From the NCBI GenBank assembly GCA_028753945.1, contig JAPNXP010000012.1:496001-560000 (forward strand): 64,000 bases of DNA. The letters run 5' to 3'. The translations under genes and the position numbers were made by a program. Positions 1 to 10,452 of the stretch are shown one piece after another. The DNA comes from Hexactinellida sp. DTS-2022. Lineage: Eukaryota > Porifera > Hexactinellida. How positions within the stretch are numbered: position 1 is the stretch's first letter; the number at the start of each line of letters is the position of its first letter. Below the pieces are notes generated by a model. That model was not told the origin of the DNA. It ran no database searches and saw only the letters and a program-made list of their open reading frames with translations.

Positions 1-1
1 C

Positions 2-319
2 AGTCCGTCTTCTCCGCTCAGCGGCTGGGGGCAGAAAAAGAAAACAGAAATTGCGACTGCCAGACGCGGTAAATCTGGTAAAGTGGTCGGTGCGAAGTTA
101 GTGTGCGTGTTTTGCCGTAACAACGGAGAGGATGAATCGGTGTACACATCGCATGCGTTGAAGGCTCATGATAACAGAGTCACCTGTCCCGTTCTGAGGG
201 CCTACACGTGTCCCTTGTGTCACGCGTCAGGAGACGAGGCGCATACAATCAAGTACTGTCCAACGAATGCTAACAACCTCACGAAACAAACAAATCCGAG
301 CTTACTTTTATCGGCATAA
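2..319 (+). CDS. nanos: Nanos C-terminal zinc-finger region (5' partial)
   Basis: This is the 3' end of a gene that enters from the left; the frame is open back to base 2 with no in-frame start needed. It encodes the nanos-type double CCHC zinc finger, a translational repressor that acts with Pumilio on mRNA 3'UTRs in germ-line cells. Both fingers fit the family spacing exactly: C-x2-C-x12-H-x10-C (from CVFC to VTC) then C-x2-C-x7-H-x4-C (from CPLC to KYC). A short tail of 19 residues follows. A basic, Lys/Arg-rich linker precedes the fingers. The N-terminal region lies outside the window, so I cannot see a NOT1-interacting motif or the true start. Confidence 0.93.
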   Translation, partial: SPSSPLSGWGQKKKTEIATARRGKSGKVVGAKLVCVFCRNNGEDESVYTSHALKAHDNRVTCPVLRAYTCPLCHASGDEAHTIKYCPTNANNLTKQTNPSLLLSA

Positions 320-3300
320 GTAAATTGTTATAGTATCTGCCTCCGAGATAATAATTCATCTTTTGTCTTTCAAAACAATCATATTTCAAATCTAATCTTT
401 CAATTGTTTAATTGATTTTTATTTTGGTGGTTATTATGTATCGCCCTAGCAATTATCTAAATATCAGTTTTAAGATTTAAAATATTGTTGAATGAATAAA
501 TTAAACTGTATTGAATCATAATTCTAATAGAAAGTCCACCCAAATAGGGAGGGTAAGGACGTCTCATTGCTGAAAATTTATGATAGTTCTGTTTTACAAA
601 ATGTAAAAATGGCATCTAAGTATAATAAATGAGATCCTTGTTTTTCAATAGAAACCGTTTGATTCTATCCAAATGATGATCACGGAATTAGATCGAAACT
701 GCATGTAATCGTTTCTCAATAAATGAAGTAAATCAAATTATAAATATAGCTCTAATAAAATTAGCAATGTGTACACGATTCTTGGTAAATATTGAAGTTA
801 TAAAGTTTGTCTGTGCGTCATAATTAAATAAATATTTGGTGATATCATTACACGTTGTACCATAATAAAAGAAAATTTGAACACTCACCATCTAAATTTA
901 GAAATCACTAATAGAGAATTACACATAATTTTTCAGGCTCTCTAAGAACGATATAATCCTTTTCATTGAGGCCTTTTCATTGAGGCCTTCTCCTTCTCAT
1001 AATGTTGATATGAGTTTAGAAGAAAGAACAAACTTCCTAAGGTTCAAAGAGATTAAGAACAGCTACACACTCGTAGTAGGGCCTCGTAAAAACTAGAAAC
1101 CTTCAAACGAGGTTTGAAAATCACCATTAGATGGACAATAATAAGTTCGTAGGAAGTTGGTATATGTCTTCCGATATAGAGGTGAGAAGACACTAGGAAT
1201 AAATTTATAAAGTCCCAATTAGTTATAAATTAGGGGATACCTTATTAGAGTATGTACATGTCTCGTGCATTCACATGCAATCTGAACTAAGTAAGATATA
1301 CAGAATAACAAAGGTGAAGCTAATAAGATATGAACACAACTCGCTTTGATTCCGTTTAAAACCATTTGCTAATTGTCTGTATATTTAAATATTATTGGAT
1401 AAAGACATATTTAGTTGATTCTCATATTACCAACACATACGTAGGCTGATAAATTTGGCTAATAATTCCGATAAGAACAATTAGGTCTCCACTAGAGAAT
1501 CACCAAACAAACAAACGATGATCAGTAAGAACACTGGGAAGTAGCAAGTGCAAGTAGGCAAATATAATTCCATAAGATAGTGGAGTTTTGCTGACAAGAA
1601 TATATAAAGATAGTTGCATGCGTGTCAATAATGTATTCGGTACATATTGCAAAGTAAAAGATGAGTACTGTAGTTTGTGTGAAAGTAATCAAATAAATTA
1701 CTTGCTGTAAGTTTTAAGATTATGCTGGTATGCTATGAAATTAAGTATCGTACCACACAAAACACAGGTAAGGAGAGGGAAATTGAATGACTTCATCATG
1801 CATCATGTACTAATTGAAACTAATTCTAATACTTTGGGTAGACAGTTACAATGAAAAGATAATTTCATTTCAAAGTGCGTCAAGGGAGGAATTATTAACT
1901 TATATAAAGACAATGAACTTATATGGGCATATGGGACTAGTATTGACTCATAAGAACGATTAGTTGTCAAGGTCATATTAAGGAAGTGAAGATTTGTCCT
2001 ATTTTTATCTCGGGAAATTGAATACAAGGAGAATCATTGGAAATATTACGTATGTTACTAATTGATAAGACTTGTGGGAAGTTCTATTTTAAATGTAAGT
2101 TGATGTAATAGTTGATCTCAATGACCTCTGACTAATATCATGTAAGCTGCACGAGAACTTTTATATCGACTTGCATTGCAGTATGGAATGCAAATTACTT
2201 GATAAGTTATTGCAGAAAATTAGAGAATACAATCCTACAATTTCAGTAGGATTTCAGACATACTATCGCATTCAACTTATTTACAGTAAGAAAGTAAGAA
2301 TAGTAAGCAGGTTATAACTGACATATCTATTTTGTAGCAAATTGCATAATTGCATAATTACCAACAATAGCTACGTTCTTCAAATAATTAGTACATATTT
2401 TAATTTCGCTCAACAGCTATCCACTATAGATTGACCAAATGACTTAGAAAACGCAAACATATTAACCAAATTATTTACACTTATTTGGTATTATATAAAT
2501 AGAAAACACTAATCTCAATTTAGAGTGGTTACTATTACCAGAATGAACTTGAATATAACAGGTCTAGTTACAATGATTCCTTTTCATTAGATTGTATCGT
2601 ACAAAATTAGATTGATAGTAGATGGAGGCAGAGTGTTAAGTGATTTTATATAACTTAATATTCTAAAAATATCGAACAATAAGATTAGTATCAAGGTGCA
2701 TTAGTATACTTATGTCATACATTGATTAATAAAATACTCTTTTATTCAATACAATGTCTGAGATAGTGGCTCAATATAAATTTCAATATATTTATAATGC
2801 CATTTATAGCGTTAATGAAGATCCTTAATTATATTTTTCTTACTTTTTATTGGAATCAATTAATTTTCAATAATGACATCGCATTTCAACAAATTAAAAT
2901 ATTAGCTGTGATAAGTGAGATTAATTTAATTGGGTCATGTTTAATGGGTAAATTAATACTCTATATTGTAGAGAGCTATTATAAGCTCCCCCTCTTTGCA
3001 TGATCATGTTTTATATATCATCTACTTAGGTAGAAATCACCAGATTTATGTTAAAATTAAGCTAATAACCTACTAATCAAAGATTCAGCAAAAGTTAAAA
3101 CAGCAAAATCCTTGCTTCGTTCGATATGCGTATTATATTATATTATTGGAAATTAATGATAAATGTTACATATAATTACGTAAGAAGTCTATGGTATATG
3201 AGATAATAGTAATTAAGTGCAAACTTTTACTACGTTGCATGCAAGATAGAAATAGGAAGCTAGCACTCGACACAACTGAGGCAATAAAATTAAATGCATA

Positions 3301-3604
3301 AAGCCAAAGAGGATGAACTTCTACTAATGGAATAATAACCATTATGTTTCAAAATTACGTAATATTAGGACAAATAACATCATCATCAAAAGGTCTACCT
3401 TGCAGAAAATAACTAAGTGGAACTTAACTTGTATACCAAATATTTGGAGTAATATTTATTGTGCAATTTTAGCCCACTTTCCTTATCTGAGAGAAGTGCA
3501 CTAATATGATATCGTAAGAAAATGTAAGCGATTACAATTAATATTAAATAATATAATTACTTAGGTAACGTAGTAAATAGTTCGAGTTGCAAATAATATG
3601 CAAA
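320..3604. other. Gene-free AT-rich stretch downstream of nanos
   Basis: About 3.3 kb without a supportable gene. The open frames present are short (under 80 codons), AT-biased and lack recognisable motifs. A 14-bp unit (ttttcattgaggcc) is repeated twice in tandem near 958-986. The first few hundred bases may be nanos 3'UTR; I see no clear element boundaries. Confidence 0.6.
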
Positions 3605-3961
3605 TTAGATAGGCCAGGTCCACTGACCCGGAGGGGCAGGCCCAAGACTAGGCTTCCAGGGTTCCCAGTTTAACATTTTCTCTGAAAGAGAGCACTCTCT
3701 CTTCGCCTGATCAACCAACTCTTCAATCTGTCCCTGGTTAATTCTCGCTTCTATTTTGCTATCCTCAGTTTCAGCAGATGTGATTTTAAGTCTCTCCTTA
3801 ACTATTCGTTCTGTGTTCACTCTGTAAGTACATTTTTCTGGCATTTCAGCTAGCACAGAAAGAGTTTTGTTATAGACTGAGCACAGAACTTCTCTCGCGT
3901 TAGGAATCACTGCCAGACCTACGATCTGTGTCGATCGCTTCATCGACATTATGCACTGCAC
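3605..3961 (-). CDS. NDUFA5: NADH dehydrogenase 1 alpha subcomplex subunit 5 (complex I B13 subunit)
   Basis: Encodes an accessory subunit of the peripheral arm of mitochondrial respiratory complex I on the matrix side. The 118-residue product matches the usual family length of about 115. Family landmarks are the N-terminal IVGLAV segment (human TGLVGLAV), a central region equivalent to YRxxTExI, the QIEELVDQA motif near residue 80, and the diagnostic C-terminus WEPWKP then GQWTWPI. It is a single exon. Methionines at residues 1, 5 and 7 are all possible starts; the human alignment favours residue 5 or 7 (around 3943-3949). No cleavable presequence is expected for this subunit. Confidence 0.93.
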   Translation of the reverse strand: MQCIMSMKRSTQIVGLAVIPNAREVLCSVYNKTLSVLAEMPEKCTYRVNTERIVKERLKITSAETEDSKIEARINQGQIEELVDQAKRECSLSEKMLNWEPWKPSLGPAPPGQWTWPI

Positions 3962-4797
3962 TACAGTTAAGGTTTACCAAAAAGAAACAGAAATTCAAAA
4001 TCACTATTTTAAATTGATACCAACGAATTGCTCACAAAAATAGTTCTCAAATGAGGTTATAAGCTTTGTGTAAAATGGAGTGATGCGTGTAATTATGGGA
4101 TGAAGCAATTGTGTGTAAGATTATAATATAGTATTTATCAATAGCTAACTGTGTGCTTACTGTGTTTCAAGAGGAAGATATGTGTGCTTAATTATTAACG
4201 ATTTCCATTAATGAACCTAATGATCTCAGTTAATAATGATTAGTCGTAAATAAATTAAAAATTACTTATTAAATTACTCATATAAACCTTGTAATATTAA
4301 TAAATCTATTATTCTTATATCATGCTAGATATATTTTGCTAGGAAACTTCTAAATATGGAAATAAAATCTGAATTATAATAAAATTGAAAAATCAAAAAC
4401 AGTAATCAGTTTCAGATTGCATCATATATTACCTAAATCATCTGAGAAAGTTAGTAAATTAACGAGACATGGTAAAGCAATATTATAAGTATACTATATT
4501 CAGGATTAGTAATTTGATTCGTGTGGGTTAACTTAGGAAAACTACCTGCTTGCATACTAGTCACTAATTAAACTAAATAATACTTTCGCAAGAGTTACTC
4601 CGAATTTCATTAGGCAAAAAAGCAGCTGCATAAGAATAGCGATCAAGAAATCACATTCATTCATTAAATTAAATATACGTATATGATAAAGTGTAGACTG
4701 GAATGATGTAGGGTACTATAGCGTGACTAACCTGAATGATATAGGTGAACTCAGTGATTTTTTGCCATAAGTTATTATAAGCATGAAATTATAATTA
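3962..4797. other. Intergenic AT-rich DNA upstream of NDUFA5
   Basis: No gene or clear repeat is visible. It ends where sequence shared with the second duplication copy begins (about 4798). It probably holds the NDUFA5 promoter; no recognisable motif stands out. Confidence 0.5.
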
Positions 4798-5253
4798 TTT
4801 TGAATTAATTCACAAGCACACGTGGAAGTAATAATAGTAAATAAATTTCTTCTTGTCAGCAATTAAATATTCTTAAAATAAATGTGGATATAATAGAAAA
4901 CGTCCAGCAAATATTAAAAATACCATTTACTACGTATTTATAACTTTGACTTTACGATAAGTTACCCTGATTAATTAACAAAACCCCCCTTGATGAACTA
5001 AACTACGAAAAACTATGAATAAGGCGGTATAACCTACCCAAACAAAGATACATAATTATTTAAATGAATGTAAAAATCAGAGCAGACTTCATTTTCAACA
5101 TCTGAGATTACTCATTGTGTCTATGCAATGTCTATGATAGGAACATAATTAGAGGGGACCTTACTTACACTATAACTAATCTAATCTAATATTACTGCTA
5201 GAGGGGAGAGTACATACGTAGGTTAGTTAGTTAGACAGCTTCATTGCTTGGGA

Positions 5254-6165
5254 CTACCAGTTTTTCGGCGGCTGGGGCAGCTGGCTCGGTGCGTAAGCGA
5301 CTGAGTCGGATTGTCCGGGATAGGGGTTGCTGCTGTATTGCTGGGAGTACCCAGGTGTGGCTGAATAGCCTTGTTGTTGGACGTAGCCTGTGGAGTAATT
5401 CGGTTGTTGGTAGGCAGTGCCGTACTGTTGGTACTCGTTAGGTTGGTAGTAGCTGTGGTGGGGATGCTGAGGGTGCTGCGCATACGCCTGCTGCTGGGTC
5501 CCGGAATGGGAGGGAGGGTAGGACTGAGGGGATTGGTAAGCACTGGTTTGCCCACTCTGGAAAGAGGAATATCTAGAAGGGGGATAGCTCTGGTCAGGGA
5601 CATAGCCCTTCGAAGAATGAGTTGAGTTAGGGACTGGTTTGACTTCAACCCTTTTATCCTTAAACATTTGGAATTGTTTTTTCATCGCTTCTAGAGCACC
5701 CGCGGAATCTTGAAATTCGACAAATGCGAAACCTCTCGGCTTGAGCGTGACCCTGTCAATCTTCATATCTACCTCAGATACCTGTCCATATTTGCTAAAA
5801 TGCGATTTTAATTCGTCAACTGAACAGTCGTGAGGGAGTCCCCCTACGAACACTTTATTATCAATGCTTGTGCTCTTGATAACAGACGAAGCTTGATGAT
5901 CCCTCGTTTTCGCTAATTTTGGGTCAATTTTCTTTCCGTCCAAATAATGCTCGTGTTCTTGAATTACTGCAGTAACAGAAGCTGGGTCTTTGAAGGTTAC
6001 AAACCCGAATCCTCGCGGCAATCTACTAATACCATCTATCATAATAACTCCATCAATAACTTCACCATATCTCGAGAAATGTTCAATCAGAGATTCCTTT
6101 GTGGTTTCCCAGCTCAAACCTCCAACATAAATTTTTCCAGGATCAACATGTTGGGATTCTGCCAT
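5254..6165 (-). CDS. DAZAP1/hnRNP-like protein with two RRMs, duplication copy 1
   Basis: A 303-residue RNA-binding protein. RRM1 spans about residues 10-88, with RNP2 KIYVGGL and RNP1 RGFGFVTF. RRM2 spans about 102-180, with RNP2 KVFVGGL and RNP1 RGFAFVEF. The rest is a low-complexity Gln/Tyr/Ser/Pro tail typical of hnRNP A/B and DAZAP1 proteins, which bind pre-mRNA or mRNA and can phase-separate. The linker IDPK after RRM1 and GGLPH at RRM2 favour the DAZAP1/Musashi/hnRNP branch, with DAZAP1 the best guess. It has no introns. Its paralogue at 8935-9960 is 38 residues longer: this copy has a shorter segment after RRM2 and lacks about 20 residues before the terminal NW. The promoter-side DNA is also duplicated, so both copies could be expressed. 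Confidence 0.88.
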   Translation of the reverse strand: MAESQHVDPGKIYVGGLSWETTKESLIEHFSRYGEVIDGVIMIDGISRLPRGFGFVTFKDPASVTAVIQEHEHYLDGKKIDPKLAKTRDHQASSVIKSTSIDNKVFVGGLPHDCSVDELKSHFSKYGQVSEVDMKIDRVTLKPRGFAFVEFQDSAGALEAMKKQFQMFKDKRVEVKPVPNSTHSSKGYVPDQSYPPSRYSSFQSGQTSAYQSPQSYPPSHSGTQQQAYAQHPQHPHHSYYQPNEYQQYGTAYQQPNYSTGYVQQQGYSATPGYSQQYSSNPYPGQSDSVAYAPSQLPQPPKNW

Positions 6166-6292
6166 TTTTGAGTAAGAAATACTAAGTTATGTAAGTATCG
6201 TAACTACCGTAGAGTAAGTAAGCTATATAGTATCAGTATAATAAGTATTATATCCACATTAGATAAAAACCTAAGTAACCTACAAGAAAAAG

Positions 6293-7105
6293 TGTTAAGC
6301 TGTATATTCGAAGTTCCTTCGTAAATTGCCCCGATCTTACAGTCTCTGTAGAATTTCTCAATTGGGAAATCCTTTACGAAGCCAACCCCCCCCCCCCAAA
6401 CCAATCTACACATTTTGATGTGGCAGTAGCCGCAACTACGCTTGAAAAGTATTTCGCCATTTTTTGCAGCCTCTTTTATAAAAGGCAAATTTGATTCTTT
6501 CAGTCGGGCCGCGTTGTATGTTAGCAGCCTTGCCGCTTCTATGTTCGTGGCGATCTCTGCTCGCTGGTGCTGCATGGCTTGGAAGTCGGCTATCGGCCTC
6601 CCGAATGCCTTCCTCTCGTGCAGATAGGGCATCGACCTGTCAAACGCGCCCTGCGCTAATCCTACAAGATTCGCAAATAAACACTAATATATCTACAAAT
6701 ATTGACTAACTATTTAAGAGTGAAGGTATAACCAAGTCGCCGAAATTTAGGTCCCTTGTATACTCACAGTAATGTATTCTAAAAATAAAATCAGCGATTC
6801 CTAACCTTTTTCAACCGTGGACTCCTATAGTAATTCTATGGACCCCTCCCCATTGACCGTAATACATCTTGTGGAGCCCAGGGTGGGAACCACTTAATTA
6901 AATAAAGACATTTTGTGTCTAATAATAACTGCGATATTTTGATTAACCTTGAAACTGTGTCTCGGAGCATTAGCTCTTCATCGGAAAGACAAGTCACTGG
7001 TTTGTGATGGAAACGTTTGTACAGAGTTAGAGAGTTACGGATGTGTGTAGATGGCATTCTAGCACTGGGATTACAAGTGAAGATTGCACGTACAAATCTG
7101 TTCAT
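6293..7105 (-). pseudogene. ACADSB pseudogene (exons 1 and 5 only), duplication copy 1
   Basis: A broken copy of the acyl-CoA dehydrogenase gene at 10453-12935. Exon 1 (6948-7105) still has the start codon and presequence and the same donor site. Exons 2-4 are missing: the sequence jumps from the intron 4 equivalent (ending gcgatatttt) straight to the exon 1 donor. The exon 5 remnant (6298-6661) carries a small insertion (tttttgcag in place of tgctg, near 6463) and a 12-C run near 6387-6398 that disturb the frame. The last codons are removed by a second deletion whose junction falls at a shared gtgttaa. It cannot make an enzyme. Otherwise it is almost identical to the intact gene, so the loss is recent. 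Confidence 0.92.
6791..6893. mobile_element. hAT-like short element in pseudogene intron
   Basis: The left end reads cagcgattcctaacc and the right end, inverted, reads taagtggttcccaccc, an imperfect terminal inverted repeat of the common hAT type. Copy 2 of the duplication keeps only the right half (about 10904-10960), so the insertion predates the duplication and copy 2 later lost its left end. No target-site duplication is certain. Confidence 0.5.
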
Positions 7106-7275
7106 TTATTTCATATAGACTACAATAATAACGAATATAATTAAGTTTCTAAACTTGTACATAAACCAATACAATAGCGGAATAGTGGCCAGTGAGTGGG
7201 TTATCCGTATATAATTTGAATGTTTCACAATTGTTTGGATTTTATATGTGAATATAATTAATAGTTAGCAAAATT

Positions 7276-8471
7276 AAGGGCTGAAACTTGGCATGTAGGT
7301 GCGGAGTGACAGTCTAATTTGCACTTGGGGTTACGATTTTGATCAAAGAGTTTTAACGCCTATTTAAACTAATTATGGCTCATAAAATGAAATAATTTAT
7401 AGTAAGCTTGATAAAATTTAAATATTTGGGTAGAGAAAGAAATTCTACACCTTTTGGCAAATCACACATGTTTTTAATTAATCCATAATTGGGGTGCCAA
7501 TCTCTTGTATTTCCTCACGCTTTAGATTCAGTAATAGTGTTAAATCAATTTCCATTGTTTCAACTTGTAATAATTATATTGAATCTAATTCTATTGTTTC
7601 AACTTGCGATGATTATATTGAATTAATCTGTGAATTCGGGCTGGCTATTTTTTGCAGTATTACTATACAATGGATTAAAAAAGAAATAAAATAAAATAAG
7701 GAATTTCAATTTGTTGACTTAACTCAACTCACCGTGGATAACATTGCTAAATATTTAACTATTTATATAATCTATTATCAATACATAATTCATGAATGGC
7801 ATTATACTCAAGATGGTTTAAGATAGAAAGAAGCTTGAAATTTATCAATTGTCCCTTTGTCCCGTAACAACTTGATAAATGGGTGTAAACACCTTGAGGC
7901 GTTCATGAGATGCCGAAAATATCAAAAATTGCAGCCTGTGCCGAAAGTATTTTCCTTTAGAGGCACTACTACTTACCCAACCACCAAATGTAGTGCCTCC
8001 AAAGGGAAATGCGTCGGCACAGGCTGCAATTTTCGATTTTTTTTTACTTGTAACCATCTATACTATTAATTCAAACACAAACCTGTAAATATGTATATAT
8101 ATATTTGTTTGTATGTTCCGAGTTGATTGAAGAAACAGGACAGTTTCCAAATTTGATTTTTGGCATATGGGGTAACTTTTTCACCTGCCAACAAGTTGAG
8201 GTTTCCACTCAAAATTTCTCACACCTCGACAAGTTATGAAGTAATTGTCATATTTTGAGAAGCGTGAAAAGTCACTTAATTAATCGCATATAATTCCCGC
8301 CCTCTAAGAGATAAAAATCTGAAAATTTAATAGAACATGCACATTAATGATGCTTACACGTTGGTCACACCATATTGCCAATATGCTTACTGACTATCGC
8401 ATGATGACGTGATAACAAAAATTCACATTGTTAGTTCTGCCGCGAAGCGACCTACAAGCGAAGCGCACTAG
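7276..8471. other. Spacer between the two duplication copies
   Basis: Unique AT-rich DNA of about 1.2 kb separating the direct repeats. It contains the long inverted repeat at 7923-8035, described separately, and two GCGAAGCG-type motifs near 8450-8468. No gene can be supported. Confidence 0.6.
7923..8035. repeat. Long foldback hairpin
   Basis: Two arms of about 46 bases (7923-7969 and 7990-8035) are near-perfect inverted copies separated by about 20 bases. The arms share ttgcagcctgtgccga and gaggcactac with a few mismatches between. Transcribed from either strand it would fold into a long stem. It may be a foldback transposon remnant or a source of hairpin small RNA; the sequence alone does not decide. 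Confidence 0.8.
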
Positions 8472-8934
8472 TTTTGAATTAATTCACAAGCACACGTGGA
8501 AGTAATAATAATAATAAATAAATTTCTTCTTGTCAGCAATTAAATATTCTTAAAATAAATGCGTGGAGATATTAGAAAAACGTCCATTAAATATTGAAAA
8601 TACCATTTACTACGTGTATATAACTTTGACTTACGATAAGATTAACAAAACCCTCCGGATAAACTAAGGATAAGTGGTGTAAATATTACCCTTATATATC
8701 TAGTTGAAATAAACCTACCCAAAACAAAGATAAATAGTTATTTAAATGAATGTAAAAATCAGAGCAGACTTCATTTTCAACATCTGAGATTACTCATTGT
8801 GTCTATGCATTGTCTATGATAGGAACATAATTAGAGGGGACCTTACTTACACTATAACTAATCTAATCTAATATTACTGCTAGAGGGGAGAGTACATACG
8901 TAGTTAGTTAGTTAGACAGCTTCATTGCTTGGGA

Positions 8935-9960
8935 CTACCAGTTTCTCGGGTTCGGCGGCTGGGTGTATCTGCTGTCAGAACTGTAGGTAGCGGGGTAATT
9001 ATTTGAGAAGTAGGAAGAGGGCTGGCTCGGTGCGTAAGCGACTGAGTCAGATTGTCCGGGATAAGGGTTGCTGCTGTATTGCTGGGAGTACGCAGCAGGT
9101 GTGGCTGAATAGGCTTGTTGGTTGTAGCCTGTGGAGAAGCTCTGTTGTTGGTAGGCAGTGCCGTACTGTTGGTAGCCGTTAGGTTGGTAGGAGCTGGGCT
9201 GGGGGGGCTGCTGAGAATAAACCTGCTGCTGGGTCCCGGAGTGGGAGGGAGGGTACGACTGAGGGGTTTGGTAAGCACTGACCTGCCCACTCTGGTAGCT
9301 CGCAACAGTATTCTGAGGGTACCCGTAGAAGTAGTGACCTTGAGGAGATGTCTGGTTAGGCACATAAGTCTGAAAATTATGAGCTTGGTTAGGACCCGGA
9401 CCCGTCCCCGGGATACGGTTTTCGGCTTGTTTGACTTCGACCCTTTTATCCTTAAACATTTGGAATGGTTTTTTCGTCGCTTCTAGAGCACACGCGGAAT
9501 CTTGATATTCGACAAATGCGAAACCTCTCGGCTTGCTCGTGGCCCTGTCAATCTTCACATCTACTTCAGATACCAGTCCATATTTGCTAAAATACGTTTT
9601 TATTTCGTCAACTGAACAACCGTGAGGGAGTCCCCCTACGAACACTTTCTTATCAATGCTTGTGCTCTTGGTGGCTTGAGATGAAGCGTGATGATCCTTC
9701 GTGATCGCTTCTTTTGGGTCAATTTTCTTACCATCCAAAATATGCCCGGGTTCTTGAATGACTGTAGTAACAGAAACTGGTTCTTTGAAGGTTACAAACC
9801 CGAATCCTCGCGGCAATTTACTAACACTATCCACCATAATGACTCCATCAACAACTTCACCGTATTTCGAGAAATGTTCAATCAGAGAATCCTTTGTGGT
9901 GTCCCAGCTCAAACCTCCGACAAATATTTTTCCAGGTTCAAGTTTTGCGGATTCTGCCAT
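8935..9960 (-). CDS. DAZAP1/hnRNP-like protein with two RRMs, duplication copy 2
   Basis: A 341-residue paralogue of the gene at 5254-6165. RRM1 (about residues 10-88) has KIFVGGL and RGFGFVTF; RRM2 (about 104-182) has KVFVGGL and RGFAFVEY. The C-terminal half is a Gln/Tyr/Ser/Pro-rich tail ending in PRNW. It probably binds RNA in splicing or translation control, as DAZAP1 and hnRNP A/B proteins do. It has no introns. Because it sits beside the intact ACADSB gene it may be the parental copy. In the first 81 codons I count by hand 19 amino-acid-changing and 7 silent codon differences from copy 1, many more than in the flanking DNA. Both reading frames are intact. Confidence 0.88.
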   Translation of the reverse strand: MAESAKLEPGKIFVGGLSWDTTKDSLIEHFSKYGEVVDGVIMVDSVSKLPRGFGFVTFKEPVSVTTVIQEPGHILDGKKIDPKEAITKDHHASSQATKSTSIDKKVFVGGLPHGCSVDEIKTYFSKYGLVSEVDVKIDRATSKPRGFAFVEYQDSACALEATKKPFQMFKDKRVEVKQAENRIPGTGPGPNQAHNFQTYVPNQTSPQGHYFYGYPQNTVASYQSGQVSAYQTPQSYPPSHSGTQQQVYSQQPPQPSSYQPNGYQQYGTAYQQQSFSTGYNQQAYSATPAAYSQQYSSNPYPGQSDSVAYAPSQPSSYFSNNYPATYSSDSRYTQPPNPRNW

Positions 9961-10146
9961 TTTTGAGTAAGAAATACCAAGTTGAGAAGTAATTAAGTTA
10001 TGTAAAGTATCGTAACTACCGTAGAGTAAGTAAGCTTTATTGTATCAGTATAATAAGTATTATATCCACATTAGATAAAAACCTAAGTAACCTGCAAGAA
10101 AAAGTGTTAAATAAGGAATTACTAAGATATCAGGCATGGGAAAGTA

Positions 10147-10321
10147 CAGTAGAACCTCGTTAGTTCGAATACCAGGGGACCGTCAAATGCGTTCGCAATA
10201 TCAGGAATTCGCATTAACCAATATAATTTGTAATGCAAATGCTTTGAAGGGTACTGAAATAGTGTTCGTATTACCCGGAATTTCGTATCTAATCGAGTTC
10301 GTTACTAACGTGGTTTTATTG
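10147..10321. mobile_element. TA-flanked pogo/Tc1-like short element
   Basis: Ends are imperfect inverted repeats: cagtagaacctcgttagttc on the left and, inverted, caataaaaccacgttagtaa on the right. TA flanks both sides (10145-10146 and 10322-10323). It has no coding capacity. It lies inside the segment absent from duplication copy 1. Confidence 0.6.
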
Positions 10322-10452
10322 TAATTTTTTTCACATCAAAAATTCACATTTGCGGTTTTTATATAGCCGATACATAGTAAGCCCTTAAGTATTTTAAACT
10401 ACGAAGAGTGATAATCGAATAAATTTATTTAACTTAACCTAAATAGCTAAAG

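Larger units (their letters stand above)
4798..7275. repeat. Segmental duplication, copy 1
   Basis: This block is a direct repeat of 8472-13093. It starts at ttttgaattaattcacaagc and ends near taatagttagcaaaat. It contains the 3' flank, gene and 5' flank of a DAZAP1-like gene plus a decayed ACADSB copy. Relative to copy 2 it lacks two internal segments, equivalent to about 10112-10489 and 11003-12770, which explains its 2.5 kb size against 4.6 kb. Flanks and the pseudogene exons match copy 2 almost base for base, whereas the RRM gene is clearly diverged. Confidence 0.9.

Noticed and set aside
1803-3003. Short open frames in the gene-free region (1803-2027 minus, 2797-3003 plus)
   Set aside because: They are AT-biased, under 75 codons, and match no family or splice pattern.
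5241-5648. Open frames on both strands over the Q/Y/P-rich tail of the first RRM gene
   Set aside because: They arise from low-complexity, GC-rich codons and have no motifs; the same happens at 8922-9365 and 9115-9486 in the second copy.
6204-6632. A working acyl-CoA dehydrogenase fragment gene
   Set aside because: The frame is shifted by an insertion and poly-C run and lacks exons 2-4; it is a pseudogene of the gene at 10453-12935.
10136-10324. 62-codon open frame upstream of ACADSB
   Set aside because: It lies wholly within a short inverted-repeat element.
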